64,000 nt of DNA from JABDIY01 sp963803875 (GCA_963803875.1 CAWDOA010000017.1:1-64000); one strand, 5' to 3'. Positions 9,101-17,456 are shown, numbered from the stretch's first letter. Made by a program: numbers and translations. Notes: a model not told the origin generated them from the sequence alone.

Positions 9101-10758
9101 TCGTGTCGCTATCGGTCTGGTCGAAGGCCTGTGTGAGTGCGTATTGGAGGAGCGGCAGCGCACCTGGTTCGTGGTTGACGTCGGCGATGATCTCGGCGAC
9201 CAAGCCCGGTTCGAAACTGACGCCGGAGCGGACCGCTGGCGTGGTGATGGCGTGTTCGAGCTCGTCGGGGGCCAGGGGTGTGACGACGACGGTGTGTTGT
9301 TTGACCAGGGAGGCGAAGCGCTGGTGTCGGAGTGGCCGGTCGTAGAAGTCGGCACGGATCGTGAGCACGATCCGCAGCGGCGAACCCGCTTCGGTGGCGG
9401 CGACGGTGAGTGCGTCGAGGAAGAGGTCACATGTCTCGGCGGCGACGCCGGTTGTGAACAGCTCTTCGAACTGGTCGATCACCACAACGATCTGGGCACG
9501 GTCATCGGGCAAGATCCGTCGCACCGCCCGGAGGATGCCTCGGTCACCGTCCGGAGTTGATCGAGGAGCGCGTTGGGAGGGTTGACCGCCACTCGTAGCA
9601 GCGCGGTTTCCAGGGCTTCGAAGGGGCGAGCGCCCGGGATCATGGTGGTGGTGAACCAGTTGGATGACCCTCGAAGTCGATTGTTGCGGATAGCAGGGAT
9701 GAGGCCGGCTCTGACTACCGATGACTTGCCCGAACCCGATGGACCGACGATGGCAAGGAGGCGGCTGTCTGGGTCGTCGAGGTGGTCGCGTTGAGTTCGT
9801 CGATGAGGCGTTCTCGCCCGAAGAAGTCGGCGGTGTCGGTTTCGTCGAACGCCCGCAGTCCTTTGTAGGGGTTTGTGTGGGAGCGAACAGCGGTCTGGTG
9901 TGGTGTGGATCGTTGTTCCGCCTTCGAAGGCGGCGCGCAATGCGAGCGCGAACGCTCCGACAGTGGGATACCGGTCGCTTGGCTGTTTGGCGGCAGCGAT
10001 CGCTAGCACCTGATCGATGCCTTCGGGGATCTCGGTTCGGACCGATCGAACGGCGGGATCGGCTCATGGAGGTGGCGCTGGAGTCGGGTCGGCTCATCAA
10101 GAGTGTCGGCGAACGGGGGGCGGCCGACCAACATGGTGTAGGCAACGATGGCGAGCGCGTGAATATCGGCTTCCGGTCCGACCGGGTCACGGCGCAATTG
10201 TTCGGGCGAGGCGAAGATCGGTGAGCCTTCCGACAGCGCCGCTTCGGGGCGGGCCCGGTCTGCTTCTTCGAGGGCGATCCCGAAGTCGGCCAGGTAGGCC
10301 CTGCCCTCGTTGTCGAACAGGATGTTCTCCGGTTTCACGTCGCGATGTACGACACCTTGTTGGTGGGCGGCGCTGAGTACGCCCGCGATCTGGTCCACAA
10401 GTTCGATCACCGCGTCGAGTGGCCATGGGCCTTCGTCGAGGCGGGTGTGGAGTGAGCCGCCCGTCATCCACCGCATCACCAGGTAGGCACGGTCGGGTTC
10501 TCGCCAGTAGTCGTAGAGGGGCACGAGGCTGGGGTGTTCGATGCGGGCGACCATTTGGGCTTCGGCTTCGAACCGGCGGATGAACTCGGGCCGGTTTGCC
10601 AGTTCGGCCCGGATGATCTTCACCGCAACCTCACGACCCAACGACTCCTGGGTGGCCCGGTGCACAACTGCGAAGGCGCCTTCGCCGATCCGTTCATGCA
10701 GGACGTACCCGCCCACGGTGCGAGTCGGTTGCGGTCGCGGCGAGCCGGCCGGATGCAA
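6118..10758 (-). pseudogene. Ser/Thr kinase - nSTAND NTPase - transmembrane - WD40 signalling protein, frameshifted
   Basis: Read in order on the minus strand: a complete protein kinase domain (10,758 to ~9,960; glycine loop IGEGAFAVV, VAVKII lysine, HRDVKPEN, DFG, SPEQL), an NTPase opening NPYKGLRAF with Walker A GPSGSGKSS (9746-9719) and IDQFEELF as Walker B, a helical bundle, one membrane helix (~8,540-8,450), an alanine-rich coiled coil, then WD40-like propeller repeats ending in the family's usual DIACRAAG...NLTPDEW tail at 6118. Frame changes fall near 10,045, 9,885, 9,793, 9,555, 7,695 and 6,405, but key motifs are all intact. In relatives this part is fused to the BTAD regulator directly upstream, so it is probably one ~1,800-residue sensor-kinase-regulator. 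Confidence 0.75.
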
Positions 10759-11476
10759 TCGACCGGTCCAGATCTACCAGGTCGGCTGACGGTTCGATCC
10801 CGACCTCGTCGATCAGGGTTTGCCGGAATTCCTGAAACGCACGCAACGAGTCGGCTTGGCGGCCCGACTCGTACAGCGCGCGGATGAGCAACGCTCGAGG
10901 CTGTTCCCGCAGCGGCTCGGCCCGCACCAGGACCTCGAGCATGGCGGTTGCCTCGCCGGGTCGGCCGAGTTCGAGTAGCAGTTCGGCACGCCTGACGCGG
11001 AGGAGCGAGTACAGCTCGCGGAGCCGGATTGCGTCGGGCATGGCCCAGGCCTCGTGTTCGAACTCTTCGACCGGGGCGCCGCGCCACAGCCGTTCGGCCT
11101 CGTCGATCAGATCCAGCGCCGCCACTGCCTCGCCGGTGTCGGCCAGCCGCTTGGCGGTACCGGCGAGTTGTTCGAACCGGGCAACATCGAGCTCGTCGTC
11201 GTCGAGTCGTATCCGATAGCCGGAGCCAACCGTGTCGATCCGCTCACCGTGCCCGTCGAGCGAGGACCGCAACCGGTGCACGTAGGTGCGGACGTTGTGC
11301 TCGGCCCGATCCGGCGGTGCTGTCTCAGCCCAGATGACCTCGACCAGATGCGGTATCGATACCACCTCGTTGCGGTGCAGCGCCAGTGCGGCCAGGACAC
11401 GCCGCTGGGTCGGCCCGCCCAGCGCGAGTGGTCCACCGTCAACCGCTTCGATCTGGCCGAGCAGATGGACGTCCAT
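10694..11476 (-). CDS. SARP-type transcriptional regulator module (winged helix + BTAD)
   Basis: From ATG 11476 (GGGG six bases upstream) the protein has an OmpR-like DNA-binding domain (residues ~1-90; LGGPTQRRVLAALALHRNEV and VRTYVHRLRSSLDG) followed by the BTAD helical repeats (~95-240; RLWRGAPVEEFEHEAW, LRVRRAELLLELGR, PRALLIRALYESGRQADSL). SARP regulators bind DNA to activate clustered genes. The frame ends at 10694 but overlaps the kinase frame by 65 bases, with the BTAD linker running straight into the kinase N-terminus in the other frame. It is therefore either the N-terminal part of the giant protein with an indel near 10,720 or a coupled separate gene. The divergent neighbour across ~195 bases encodes a secreted HExxH protein. 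Confidence 0.8.
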   Translation of the reverse strand: MDVHLLGQIEAVDGGPLALGGPTQRRVLAALALHRNEVVSIPHLVEVIWAETAPPDRAEHNVRTYVHRLRSSLDGHGERIDTVGSGYRIRLDDDELDVARFEQLAGTAKRLADTGEAVAALDLIDEAERLWRGAPVEEFEHEAWAMPDAIRLRELYSLLRVRRAELLLELGRPGEATAMLEVLVRAEPLREQPRALLIRALYESGRQADSLRAFQEFRQTLIDEVGIEPSADLVDLDRSIASGRLAATATDSHRGRVRPA

Positions 11477-11670
11477 CGGATCCCCTTTGGCGTTCCCCAT
11501 ACCCACAGTAAACGCAACGGTGTTCGCAGTCTGTTCGCAACGCGAAAACCCAGCTCAACGTTGCCGCTGAGGTCCGAATGGGTTCTTGAGACGCACTACC
11601 GCAATGCACTGTGAAGCGGTGGCGATCGCAGGGCGAACGATTCGAAACCACCACAACGGATGGTCGGCGC

Positions 11671-12377
11671 ATGCCCAAGCCCGCCATCATGCTCACCGCC
11701 GTCACTCTTCTGTTCGCCCTGACGACGACTCGATACGCTCACTGCGTTGAGATCGGAACATCGGCTCAAGTCACTTCGCCAGCGACCCTCAACCCGGCCA
11801 CGGTCCACGGTGAAATCGGGCACGACAAAACAGACGTTGCCACCGGCGCCGTGTGGACCACCGCAGCTTCGGACTGCGACTACCGCATACCCCTCGACGC
11901 CGGCTGCGGGGAGCCAACACAATGGTCAGATCTCGACCCGGACGAGGTGGTCCGGGTGGAGTCTGCCGTGCGGCTGTTCAGCGACCAGGGCCTGAAACTC
12001 CCGGATCTGACCTTCAGCTTTCACGACTTCGATCGAGGGCTGTAACGGCCATTACGGCTTGTATGAGCCGCACAGTCACCACGTCCGGGTCTGCTCAGAG
12101 GCTTCCCACATCCTGCCGCATGAGCTCGCTCACGCATGGATGGTCGAACATCTCGAAGATGCGACCCGCCGGGAGTTCCTCGATCTCAGGGAGATCGATG
12201 CCTGGGCGGACCGCGACGACGAATGGCGATCCCGCGGTGTCGAAGACGCAGCGATCCTCATGCGCATGGTGCTGACCGGAAAACGGCGGCCCCACCAACT
12301 CGCCGGGCTGGGAGGACCGTCGTGAGGCATTCGAGCTGTTGACCGGCCGAGCCCACGATGCCACTGACAACCAATAG
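11671..12377 (+). pseudogene. Secreted HExxH zinc-metallopeptidase-like protein, two frameshifts
   Basis: Starts at ATG 11671 with a signal peptide (KPAIMLTAVTLLFALTTT). After a short linker the protein has a small domain (CDYRIPLDAGCGEPTQW), then ILPHELAHAWMVEHL, a zincin HExxH motif, with acidic residues downstream (REIDAWADRDDEW) that could supply the third zinc ligand. The frame changes near 12,035 (the other frame reads GCNGHYGLYEP, natural for the family) and again near 12,308 (reading WEDRREAFELLTGRA to a TAG at 12,375). I do not recognise a named family. It shares a ~195-base divergent promoter region with the BTAD regulator, so the two may act together in the island. Confidence 0.6.
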
Positions 12378-12661
12378 CAGCCGACCCCGGACAGGGTCAC
12401 GAGTTCTGAGGGAGCCGCAGCCACCCGGTCTCCCTTCCTCAGGTGTGTGGGCCGCAGGCGAACTGAGGAGAACTGGGCGAGAAGGCAGGTGAAGAATCTT
12501 GGGTCGGGTGTCGCGACAGTGTTGGAAGGGTGTCCCTTGGGGACGGCATGCGATGACAGACCAACAAACAGAAACAGGAGGCCGGTAGGACCGGCCGGCG
12601 GCCGAGTACTCGAGGCTCGCCGGAGCGGGGGCGGTTCTAGAAACAGGTCTAGGAGTGACAG
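12378..12661. other. Non-coding right flank of the island
   Basis: About 285 bases between the HExxH gene and the right repeat. No supported gene on either strand. The minus strand reads a short run leading out of the RVPKWVPN segment into this region, stopping soon after, as at the left end. Confidence 0.4.
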
Positions 12662-12780
12662 TTTGGCACCCACTTCGGCACCCGCGACCGTTATGCGGGA
12701 GTAGTTGCATCGCGTATGTGCTGGTCAGGGTGGTACGCCCCCTGGGACTTGAACCCAGAACCTGCGGATTAAGAGTCCGA
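12662..12780. repeat. Right copy of the ~115-bp direct repeat overlapping tRNA-Lys
   Basis: Matches 5868-5986: the segment 12721-12775 is identical to 5927-5981 and covers the tRNA-Lys 3' half, CCA end and flank; the left part is a looser match that includes the RVPKWVPN-encoding stretch. Because the intact tRNA is at this end, the island (5.93-12.72 kb) would lie downstream of the tRNA, with the recombination crossover inside the shared 55 bases. Confidence 0.8.
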
Positions 12781-12806
12781 TGCTCTGCCAATTGAGCTAG
12801 AGGCGC
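12731..12806 (-). tRNA. tRNA-Lys (anticodon CTT)
   Basis: The minus strand folds as a full tRNA: acceptor GCGCCTC paired to GGGGCGT (a G-T closing pair), D arm GCTCAATTGGCAGAGC, anticodon loop CTCTTAA giving CTT, T arm CTGGG-TTCAAGT-CCCAG, discriminator A and an encoded CCA (12733-12731). Its 3' half is duplicated at 5927-5986, which marks it as an integration target. Confidence 0.93.
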
Positions 12807-12842
12807 ATGTATGTGTTCTCCAGCGTACTGGCGAACACGACG

Positions 12843-12917
12843 GGTGACCGAGGGGATTCGAACCCCCGACATCCAGGATCACAACCTGGCGCTCTAACCA
12901 ACTGAGCTACGGCCACC
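12843..12917 (-). tRNA. tRNA-His (anticodon GTG)
   Basis: The minus strand shows acceptor GTGGCCG/CGGTCAC, D arm GCTCAGTTGGTTAGAGC, anticodon stem CCAGG/CCTGG with GTG in the loop, and T arm GGGGGTTCGAATCCCC. The extra G at 12917 before the acceptor faces a C discriminator at 12843, the -1 G identity mark of tRNA-His. No CCA is encoded. It lies ~36 bases upstream of tRNA-Lys on the same strand, so the two may be co-transcribed. Confidence 0.93.
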
Positions 12918-12967
12918 AAGGCGAATCAGAATGATAGCGGCCCTTGCCGGGGGAGCGGTAGGGGTTT

Positions 12968-13132
12968 TCAGTCGTCCAGCGGGTCGCCGATCACGACATC
13001 CCAACGGTCGAGGCAGTCTCTGCAGCGGTAGGGCAGAATCGTTCCCGCTTCCAGTTCACCGTCCTCAGGAAACCACCCAAGCGGGTAGCAGGTCCCACCG
13101 CAGTCGACACAGACGATCTCGAGATCCGGCAT
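12968..13132 (-). CDS. Small zinc-ribbon-like protein, 54 residues
   Basis: ATG at 13132 with GAGG eight bases upstream starts MPDLEIVCVDCGGTCYPLG. Two CxxC pairs (CVDC near residue 8, CRDC near residue 40) are spaced like a zinc ribbon; between them is an acidic linker. Longer frame extensions upstream lack coding character. The role is unknown; conserved small proteins of this kind are common in actinobacteria. Confidence 0.65.
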   Translation of the reverse strand: MPDLEIVCVDCGGTCYPLGWFPEDGELEAGTILPYRCRDCLDRWDVVIGDPLDD

Positions 13133-13261
13133 GGGCACACCTCGACGATAGACGGCGGACTGGGTCCCCGCGCACGCATGCGATGTGGAGCAGCATGGAG
13201 GAGCCTGACCGGTTCCGGTCGAGAATCGGCCGGAACCGAAGAGCTCGTAGTCGGAGGAGCA

Positions 13262-13819
13262 GTGGAACCTGACGAATTCGCATCGTTCGCCTCGGCGCAA
13301 GACGACGCTCAGTCGCTGTATCGCATCGCGCTTGGGTTCGCCGGCCGAGTGCGAGGCGTCTCATCCATGCTGTTCTGGGCCACGGTGGTGACCGGGCTTA
13401 CGGCATTTGTATTCGGTTCGCTGGCGCTCGGTGGTACGTGGCGGATCTTGTGGTTTGTCTTCGGCGGTGCCGCTGTCCTGTTTGGGGTCGGTGTGTCGTA
13501 TCGGCTGTGGTCGGGCATTCGGGCAATAATCAACAACGCCACCGACCTGCGTACCAGCATCGCCGGACTGGTCGGCGGGCTCAGAGACGCAACGACCGCC
13601 CATGAACTCGCCGAGTCGGACAACGATGGATTTGTGAAGCGGGCCAAAAAGGCTCGCAACTTTCGCACTGCGGCCAAGAATTCGCTGTCCAAGTACACAG
13701 ACGTCGCAAACGCGATCTCAACAATCGCCACATTCCCGGCTGTTGCCTTCAGTGCCGTCGTCTTCACCATCTGCTACGGGATCCTTGCCGTGATCTTCGG
13801 ATTGGCGCTGCTCTTCTAG
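13262..13819 (+). CDS. Membrane protein of unknown function
   Basis: GTG at 13262 has a strong GGAGGA five to ten bases upstream, so the long in-frame extension to 13178 is not used. The 185-residue product has an acidic N-terminus, two helices (LFWATVVTGLTAFVFGSLAL and ILWFVFGGAAVLFGVGVSY), a soluble basic middle (FVKRAKKARNFRTAAKNSL) and a C-terminal helix pair ending GILAVIFGLALLF at the very terminus. No family recognised. Followed at ~50 bases by the DedA-like gene on the same strand. Confidence 0.65.
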   Translation: MEPDEFASFASAQDDAQSLYRIALGFAGRVRGVSSMLFWATVVTGLTAFVFGSLALGGTWRILWFVFGGAAVLFGVGVSYRLWSGIRAIINNATDLRTSIAGLVGGLRDATTAHELAESDNDGFVKRAKKARNFRTAAKNSLSKYTDVANAISTIATFPAVAFSAVVFTICYGILAVIFGLALLF

Positions 13820-13871
13820 GACTGTTGTTGCTGTGGGAACAAGCTGGCCGGATTGCGGGTTCGGACTTGCG

Positions 13872-14557
13872 ATGAATCATGCAGCCAAACGAGTAGTTGT
13901 TGTCGTGGGCTGGTTGTCCGCGGTTGTTGGCTGGTTCGTGTACCAGCGGTCGACCGGTCTGGGCACCACCGGCGCGCTCCAGGAATTCATCGACACTGCC
14001 GGAGGAGCATGGTGGGCCCTTCTGGCGTTTTTCGTGATCTATGCGGCTCGTCCGCTGGTTTTGTTCCCGGCATCCCTCCTCACCATCGGCGGAGGAGTCC
14101 TTTTCGGCCCCGTCGTGGGGGTTGCGGCCACCGTCGCGGGAGCGAATGCATCAGCGATGGTGGCGTACTGGCTCGCTCGATCTCTGGGTTTTCAGAGTGA
14201 GGGCTCGGAACAGACCCAGGGGATCTTGGCCCGCTGGTCCGCCCGGATGCGGAGCGAGAGCTTCACAACGGTGATGGTGATGCGGCTTGCGTTTTTGCCC
14301 TATGACCTCGTGAACTACGCGGCCGGTCTGCTGCGTATACGGCCGATTTCGTTCCTGGCCGCCACTGCGGTCGGTTCGCTTCCCGGAACGATTGCGTTCA
14401 CCCTCGCCGGTGCATCGGTCGACCGGATCGAGGACGGCACGGCGGGCCTGAATTCCACTGTGCCTGGTCGCATCGGCGTGTGCTGTTCGTGGTCAGTGTG
14501 GGCGTCGCCCGATACGTGAAACGATCACAGGATGTCGGGGCATCGAGCGGCAACTGA
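13872..14557 (+). CDS. DedA/TVP38-like (VTT domain) membrane protein, frameshift near the C-terminus
   Basis: Residues ~40-200 match the VTT/SNARE-associated family: FVIYAARPLVLFPASLLTIGGG, FGPVVGVAATVAGANASAMV, then RLAFLPYDLVNYAAGLLRI with the re-entrant-loop arginine and proline. Such proteins are thought to move lipid carriers or phospholipids across the membrane. The first frame runs to 14519 with an unnatural end; from about 14,470-14,490 another frame reads FVVSVGVARYVKRSQDVG, a proper last helix with a basic tail, stopping at 14557. The frame change is probably an assembly indel. ATG 13872 is chosen; a GTG at 13833 would add 13 residues. Confidence 0.75.
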
Positions 14558-14600
14558 ACTCGCCTTCTCTCCCGGAGCTGCCACTGAGTACGGTGTTGGA

Positions 14601-15475
14601 ATGAAGTACGCACCGTTTGGCCGGACCGGCCACGAAAGCAGCCGATTGATCTTCGGAGCAGCCGCGTTGTGGAACATGAGCCAAGAGCAGGCCGACGCCA
14701 CTTTGGAGGTGGCCACTGTCGCCGGTATCAACCACATCGACACCGCAGCCTCCTATGGCAAGGCCGAACCGCTTCTCGCAAATTTCCTGGCCAGCCATCG
14801 CAGCGAAGTGTTCCTGGCCACCAAGACCGAAAACGGGATGGTTCGGCAGCCCGAGCCGAGCTCGAGAAATCGTTCGAGCGAATGGGAGTCGATTCGGTCG
14901 ATCTCATTCAACTCCACAACCTGGTCGATCCTGATGAGTGGACCCAGGCATTCGAGGCCGACGGTGCACTGGCGGCCATGGTGCAGGCTCGGGAGGAAGG
15001 ATTGGTCCGATTCATTGGCGTCACCGGACACGGGATCACCGTGCCTCGTATGCACATTCGAAGCCTGAGGGAGTTCAACTTCGACTCGGTGCTCTTCCCG
15101 TTCAATCACACGATGCTCGCCAGCGACGCATACCGAGCCGACGTCGATGAGTTGCTGGAAATCTGTGCCGAGCAGACTGTGGCGGTTCAGACGATCAAAT
15201 CGATCGCCATCGGTCGCTGGCCCGAAGGTCACGACGGGGAGAAGCTCTCGTGGTACGAGCCGCTGACCGATCCCGACGCCATCGCCCGGGCGGTGGGCAA
15301 GGTGCTCAGCAACCCACAGCTGTTCCTCAACACCACTAGCGACGCCAGCTTGCTGCCCGAGATCTTGATGAATGCCGACTACTACCCCAACCCCAGCGAC
15401 GCCGAACTCGACGCCGATGTCGCCACGTTCGGTATGACCCCGCTGTTCGACGACGGCGACCTGGCCACCATCTAG
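14601..15475 (+). CDS. Aldo/keto reductase family protein, one frameshift
   Basis: Begins MKYAPFGRTGHESSRLIFGAA. It shows the AKR barrel features: HIDTAASYGKAEPLL (catalytic Asp and Tyr region), then after a frame change near 14,845 AELEKSFERMGVDSVDLIQL, LVRFIGVTGHG and a C-terminal lobe. The lysine expected in the fourth strand is present in LATKTENG. Length when joined (~291 residues) is right for the family. These enzymes reduce carbonyls with NADPH; the substrate is unknown. The two halves overlap by over 350 bases in different frames, so the break is an indel rather than two genes. Confidence 0.75.
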
Positions 15476-15480
15476 CGATC

Positions 15481-15576
15481 GTTGTGCCCGTTCCCCGGGC
15501 ATTTCCATCGCCAGTTTGCGAAGGCTTGAAACCGGCGTCCGTTGTGCCCGTAGAACGGGCGTTTCCATCGCCAGTT
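15481..15576. repeat. Left pair of 60-bp hairpin repeats
   Basis: Two tandem units begin at 15481 and 15541 with an exact 60-base period; the second is cut short after ~36 bases. Each starts GTTGTGCCCG, and the stem GCCCG/CGGGC is invariant while the five-base loop differs (TTCCC at 15491, TAGAA at 15551). After the stem comes a constant TTTCCATCGCCAG. The same units occur again after the AbiEi-like gene at 16626 and 16686. Confidence 0.85.
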
Positions 15577-15679
15577 CTGCTCAGGGTTGTGAGACGGACC
15601 TCGACTTGGCACTCTGTCGATCTGGGCCCGAGGCCGCTCGAGCGTGTGCTCCTTCTGAAAGCCAAACAAAGGGGTTCAC

Positions 15680-16615
15680 ATGTCCAGCCATTCCATGCGC
15701 CGATTTGCGGCGGTCGTCGACGCCGCCCGACACAGCAGTGGTTTCATCACCAGCGACGAACTCGGTCGAATGAGCATTCCTGCTTCCACCGTTTCGCGAT
15801 GGGTCAATCTGGGGTTGCTCCACCGAATTCAACGAGGTGTCTTTCGAACCCAATCTGGGGCTTTCGGCTTCGAGGAAAGCCTCGACCTCGCCATGAAGAT
15901 CGGATCGGACCAACAGGTGATCGGTGGCAGAACGGCACTGGAGGTCTGGGGTCTCCCCGGCGGAGTTCGTACCAAGGTGAACCTCGTCGGCCCTCGAGGA
16001 ACACGAAGCCGATCCATGCACGTCGTGTCGTGGGAGTCCCGAGACCTTCGGCCGGTCGATTCCGTGCGAAAGGGGCGCTTGCGGCTCACCACGCCGTTGA
16101 GGTCGGTAATCGATTCTGCGCCATTCTGTTCCGACGAACAGCTGGGTCAACAGCTCACGGCGGCTGTCCAAGCCCGACACTTCACGTACGAGGATCTTCA
16201 AATGCGGCTGGCTGAGTTGTCCAAGCGTGGTCGAAGGGGCCCGGCGCAGGTTCGCAAGATCCTTCGAGCTCGCATCACTCTGGACGAGCGGGCCGTGAAT
16301 TCGTACGAGAAGATGGCTCTGCGAGTGTTCGGCCGGGGCGACTTCCCGCCGCCGATCGCCCAGTACCGAATTGATGTCGGCGGGCGCACCTACTTCGTAG
16401 ATTTCGCATGGCCGCTCTACGGCGTATTCGTAGAGTGCGATTCGATGTTGGCACACTCGAGTCCCGAACAGCTCCAGGCTGATCTCGATCGGCAGAACGA
16501 TCTGGTTGCTGCCGGCTGGACTCCGGTGCGATTCACCTACTGGGACGTGAGCGAGCGGCCCGACGACGTGATTCGCCAACTTGGTCGCCATCTTCCGAGG
16601 GCCGTCGCAGCCTGA
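15680..16615 (+). CDS. AbiEi-like type IV antitoxin-domain protein with C-terminal DUF559-like nuclease fold
   Basis: 311 residues. The N-terminus (~10-60) is the winged-helix of AbiEi antitoxins (FITSDELGRMSIPASTVSRW, LLHRIQRGVF), followed by the AbiEi middle domain (GGRTALEVWGLPG). The C-terminus (~215-305) has the DUF559/Vsr-like pattern: YRIDVGGRTYFVDFAWP, VFVECDSMLAHS, then RQNDLVAAGWTPVRFTYWDV. Many actinobacterial homologues have this double architecture; their action as antitoxin or nuclease is not established. No AbiEii toxin lies beside it. The stop codon is embedded in the start of the right-hand repeat, and identical hairpin repeats lie on the left. Confidence 0.7.
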   Translation: MSSHSMRRFAAVVDAARHSSGFITSDELGRMSIPASTVSRWVNLGLLHRIQRGVFRTQSGAFGFEESLDLAMKIGSDQQVIGGRTALEVWGLPGGVRTKVNLVGPRGTRSRSMHVVSWESRDLRPVDSVRKGRLRLTTPLRSVIDSAPFCSDEQLGQQLTAAVQARHFTYEDLQMRLAELSKRGRRGPAQVRKILRARITLDERAVNSYEKMALRVFGRGDFPPPIAQYRIDVGGRTYFVDFAWPLYGVFVECDSMLAHSSPEQLQADLDRQNDLVAAGWTPVRFTYWDVSERPDDVIRQLGRHLPRAVAA

Positions 16616-16723
16616 AACCGGCGTCCGTTGTGCCCGCAGGTCGGGCGTTTCCATCGCCAGTTTGCGAAGGCTTGAAACCGGCGTCCGTTGTGCCCGCAGG
16701 ACGGGCGCTTCCATCGCCAGTTT
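16616..16723. repeat. Right pair of 60-bp hairpin repeats
   Basis: Units begin at 16626 and 16686, again exactly 60 bases apart, with the last truncated. A partial unit end (CTGAAACCGGCGTCC) precedes the first and includes the AbiEi-like stop codon. Stem GCCCG/CGGGC is conserved; loops are CAGGT (16637) and CAGGA (16697). Orientation is direct relative to the left pair. Confidence 0.85.
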
Positions 16724-16744
16724 GGGCAAGAACGAGGAGGGCTT

Positions 16745-17398
16745 CTAGCGGTTCGCCGGGGGCAGGAACGTGCGGATCATCGACTCGGCGTGGCGGGTGA
16801 CCGCCTCGGCGTCGAAGGGAGAGCTGCCGTTCACGGCACTGAACTCTTCGGCCATCTCGTAGGGGGTGCTGGCCGCTCCGATGAACATGTAGAAGAGGTG
16901 GCTCCGATCGGGGACGTCGGCGTCGAGATCGGCGTCGAGATCCGCGATCAGTGCATCGAACACTGCGTGGAGAGGGCTGATGTGGGTGTCGATCAGCCAC
17001 TGAAGTCGGGGCCCTGGGGTCGTATTGGTCAAGAACCGATGAAACTCAGGGTGTTTGGCGAAGAACACGATTGCCTCGGTCACGAGAATCTCGGCGCGCG
17101 CTCGTGGTTGGAGTTTTGCCGAGGTCTCCACGGCGGTTCCGAAAGTGGCATGGAATTCACCGAAGGCCTTTTCCGCTGCTGCTCGCCACAGGTCGTCCTT
17201 GGATCCGAAGTGGAAGTCGACCGCTGCCTGACATACACCTGCTTTGGTAGCGATGGTGCGGGTGGACGCCGATTCATAACCCTGCGAAGCGAACTCGTGC
17301 ACACCCGCGGTGATCAGCCGGCTACGGGTTCGCAACGTGCGTTCTTCGGGATGAACACGCTGAGTGCTCGATCCGCCGCTACGGGAAGCAGGGGCCAT
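16745..17398 (-). CDS. TetR-family transcriptional regulator
   Basis: 217 residues. The N-terminal helix-turn-helix is clear (residues ~25-75: RLITAGVHEFASQGYESAST, TRTIATKAGV, AVDFHFGSKDDLWRAA). The C-terminal ligand domain has the form found in fatty-acid-related TetR proteins (RFLTNTTPGPRLQWLIDTH). It is divergent from an acyl-CoA synthetase gene, with a perfect 7-3-7 palindrome at 17440-17456 between them, so it most likely represses itself and that gene, with an acyl-CoA as a plausible ligand (inference). Confidence 0.85.
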   Translation of the reverse strand: MAPASRSGGSSTQRVHPEERTLRTRSRLITAGVHEFASQGYESASTRTIATKAGVCQAAVDFHFGSKDDLWRAAAEKAFGEFHATFGTAVETSAKLQPRARAEILVTEAIVFFAKHPEFHRFLTNTTPGPRLQWLIDTHISPLHAVFDALIADLDADLDADVPDRSHLFYMFIGAASTPYEMAEEFSAVNGSSPFDAEAVTRHAESMIRTFLPPANR

Positions 17399-17439
17399 GG
17401 GACGAACCTACTTGGGTTCCGGTGTCATACCAAGATGGA

Positions 17440-17456
17440 AACGTTGCACCAACGTT
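17440..17456. promoter_or_regulatory. Palindromic operator, probable TetR site
   Basis: AACGTTGCACCAACGTT is a perfect inverted repeat (7-3-7), lying 41 bases upstream of the TetR start and in the only intergenic space before the acyl-CoA synthetase gene. A further TTGCAA follows directly. Binding by the adjacent TetR is inferred from position and symmetry. Confidence 0.65.

Noticed and set aside
6118..11476. Programmed frameshifting as the reason for the many frame changes in the giant gene
   Set aside because: The changes occur at seven unrelated sites with no slippery heptamer or common structure, and the same kind of break is found in many unrelated genes of the window.
15481..16723. CRISPR array from the repeated 60-bp units
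   Set aside because: Only two units per side, the supposed spacers are the same sequence in every unit, only a five-base hairpin loop varies, and no cas gene is near.
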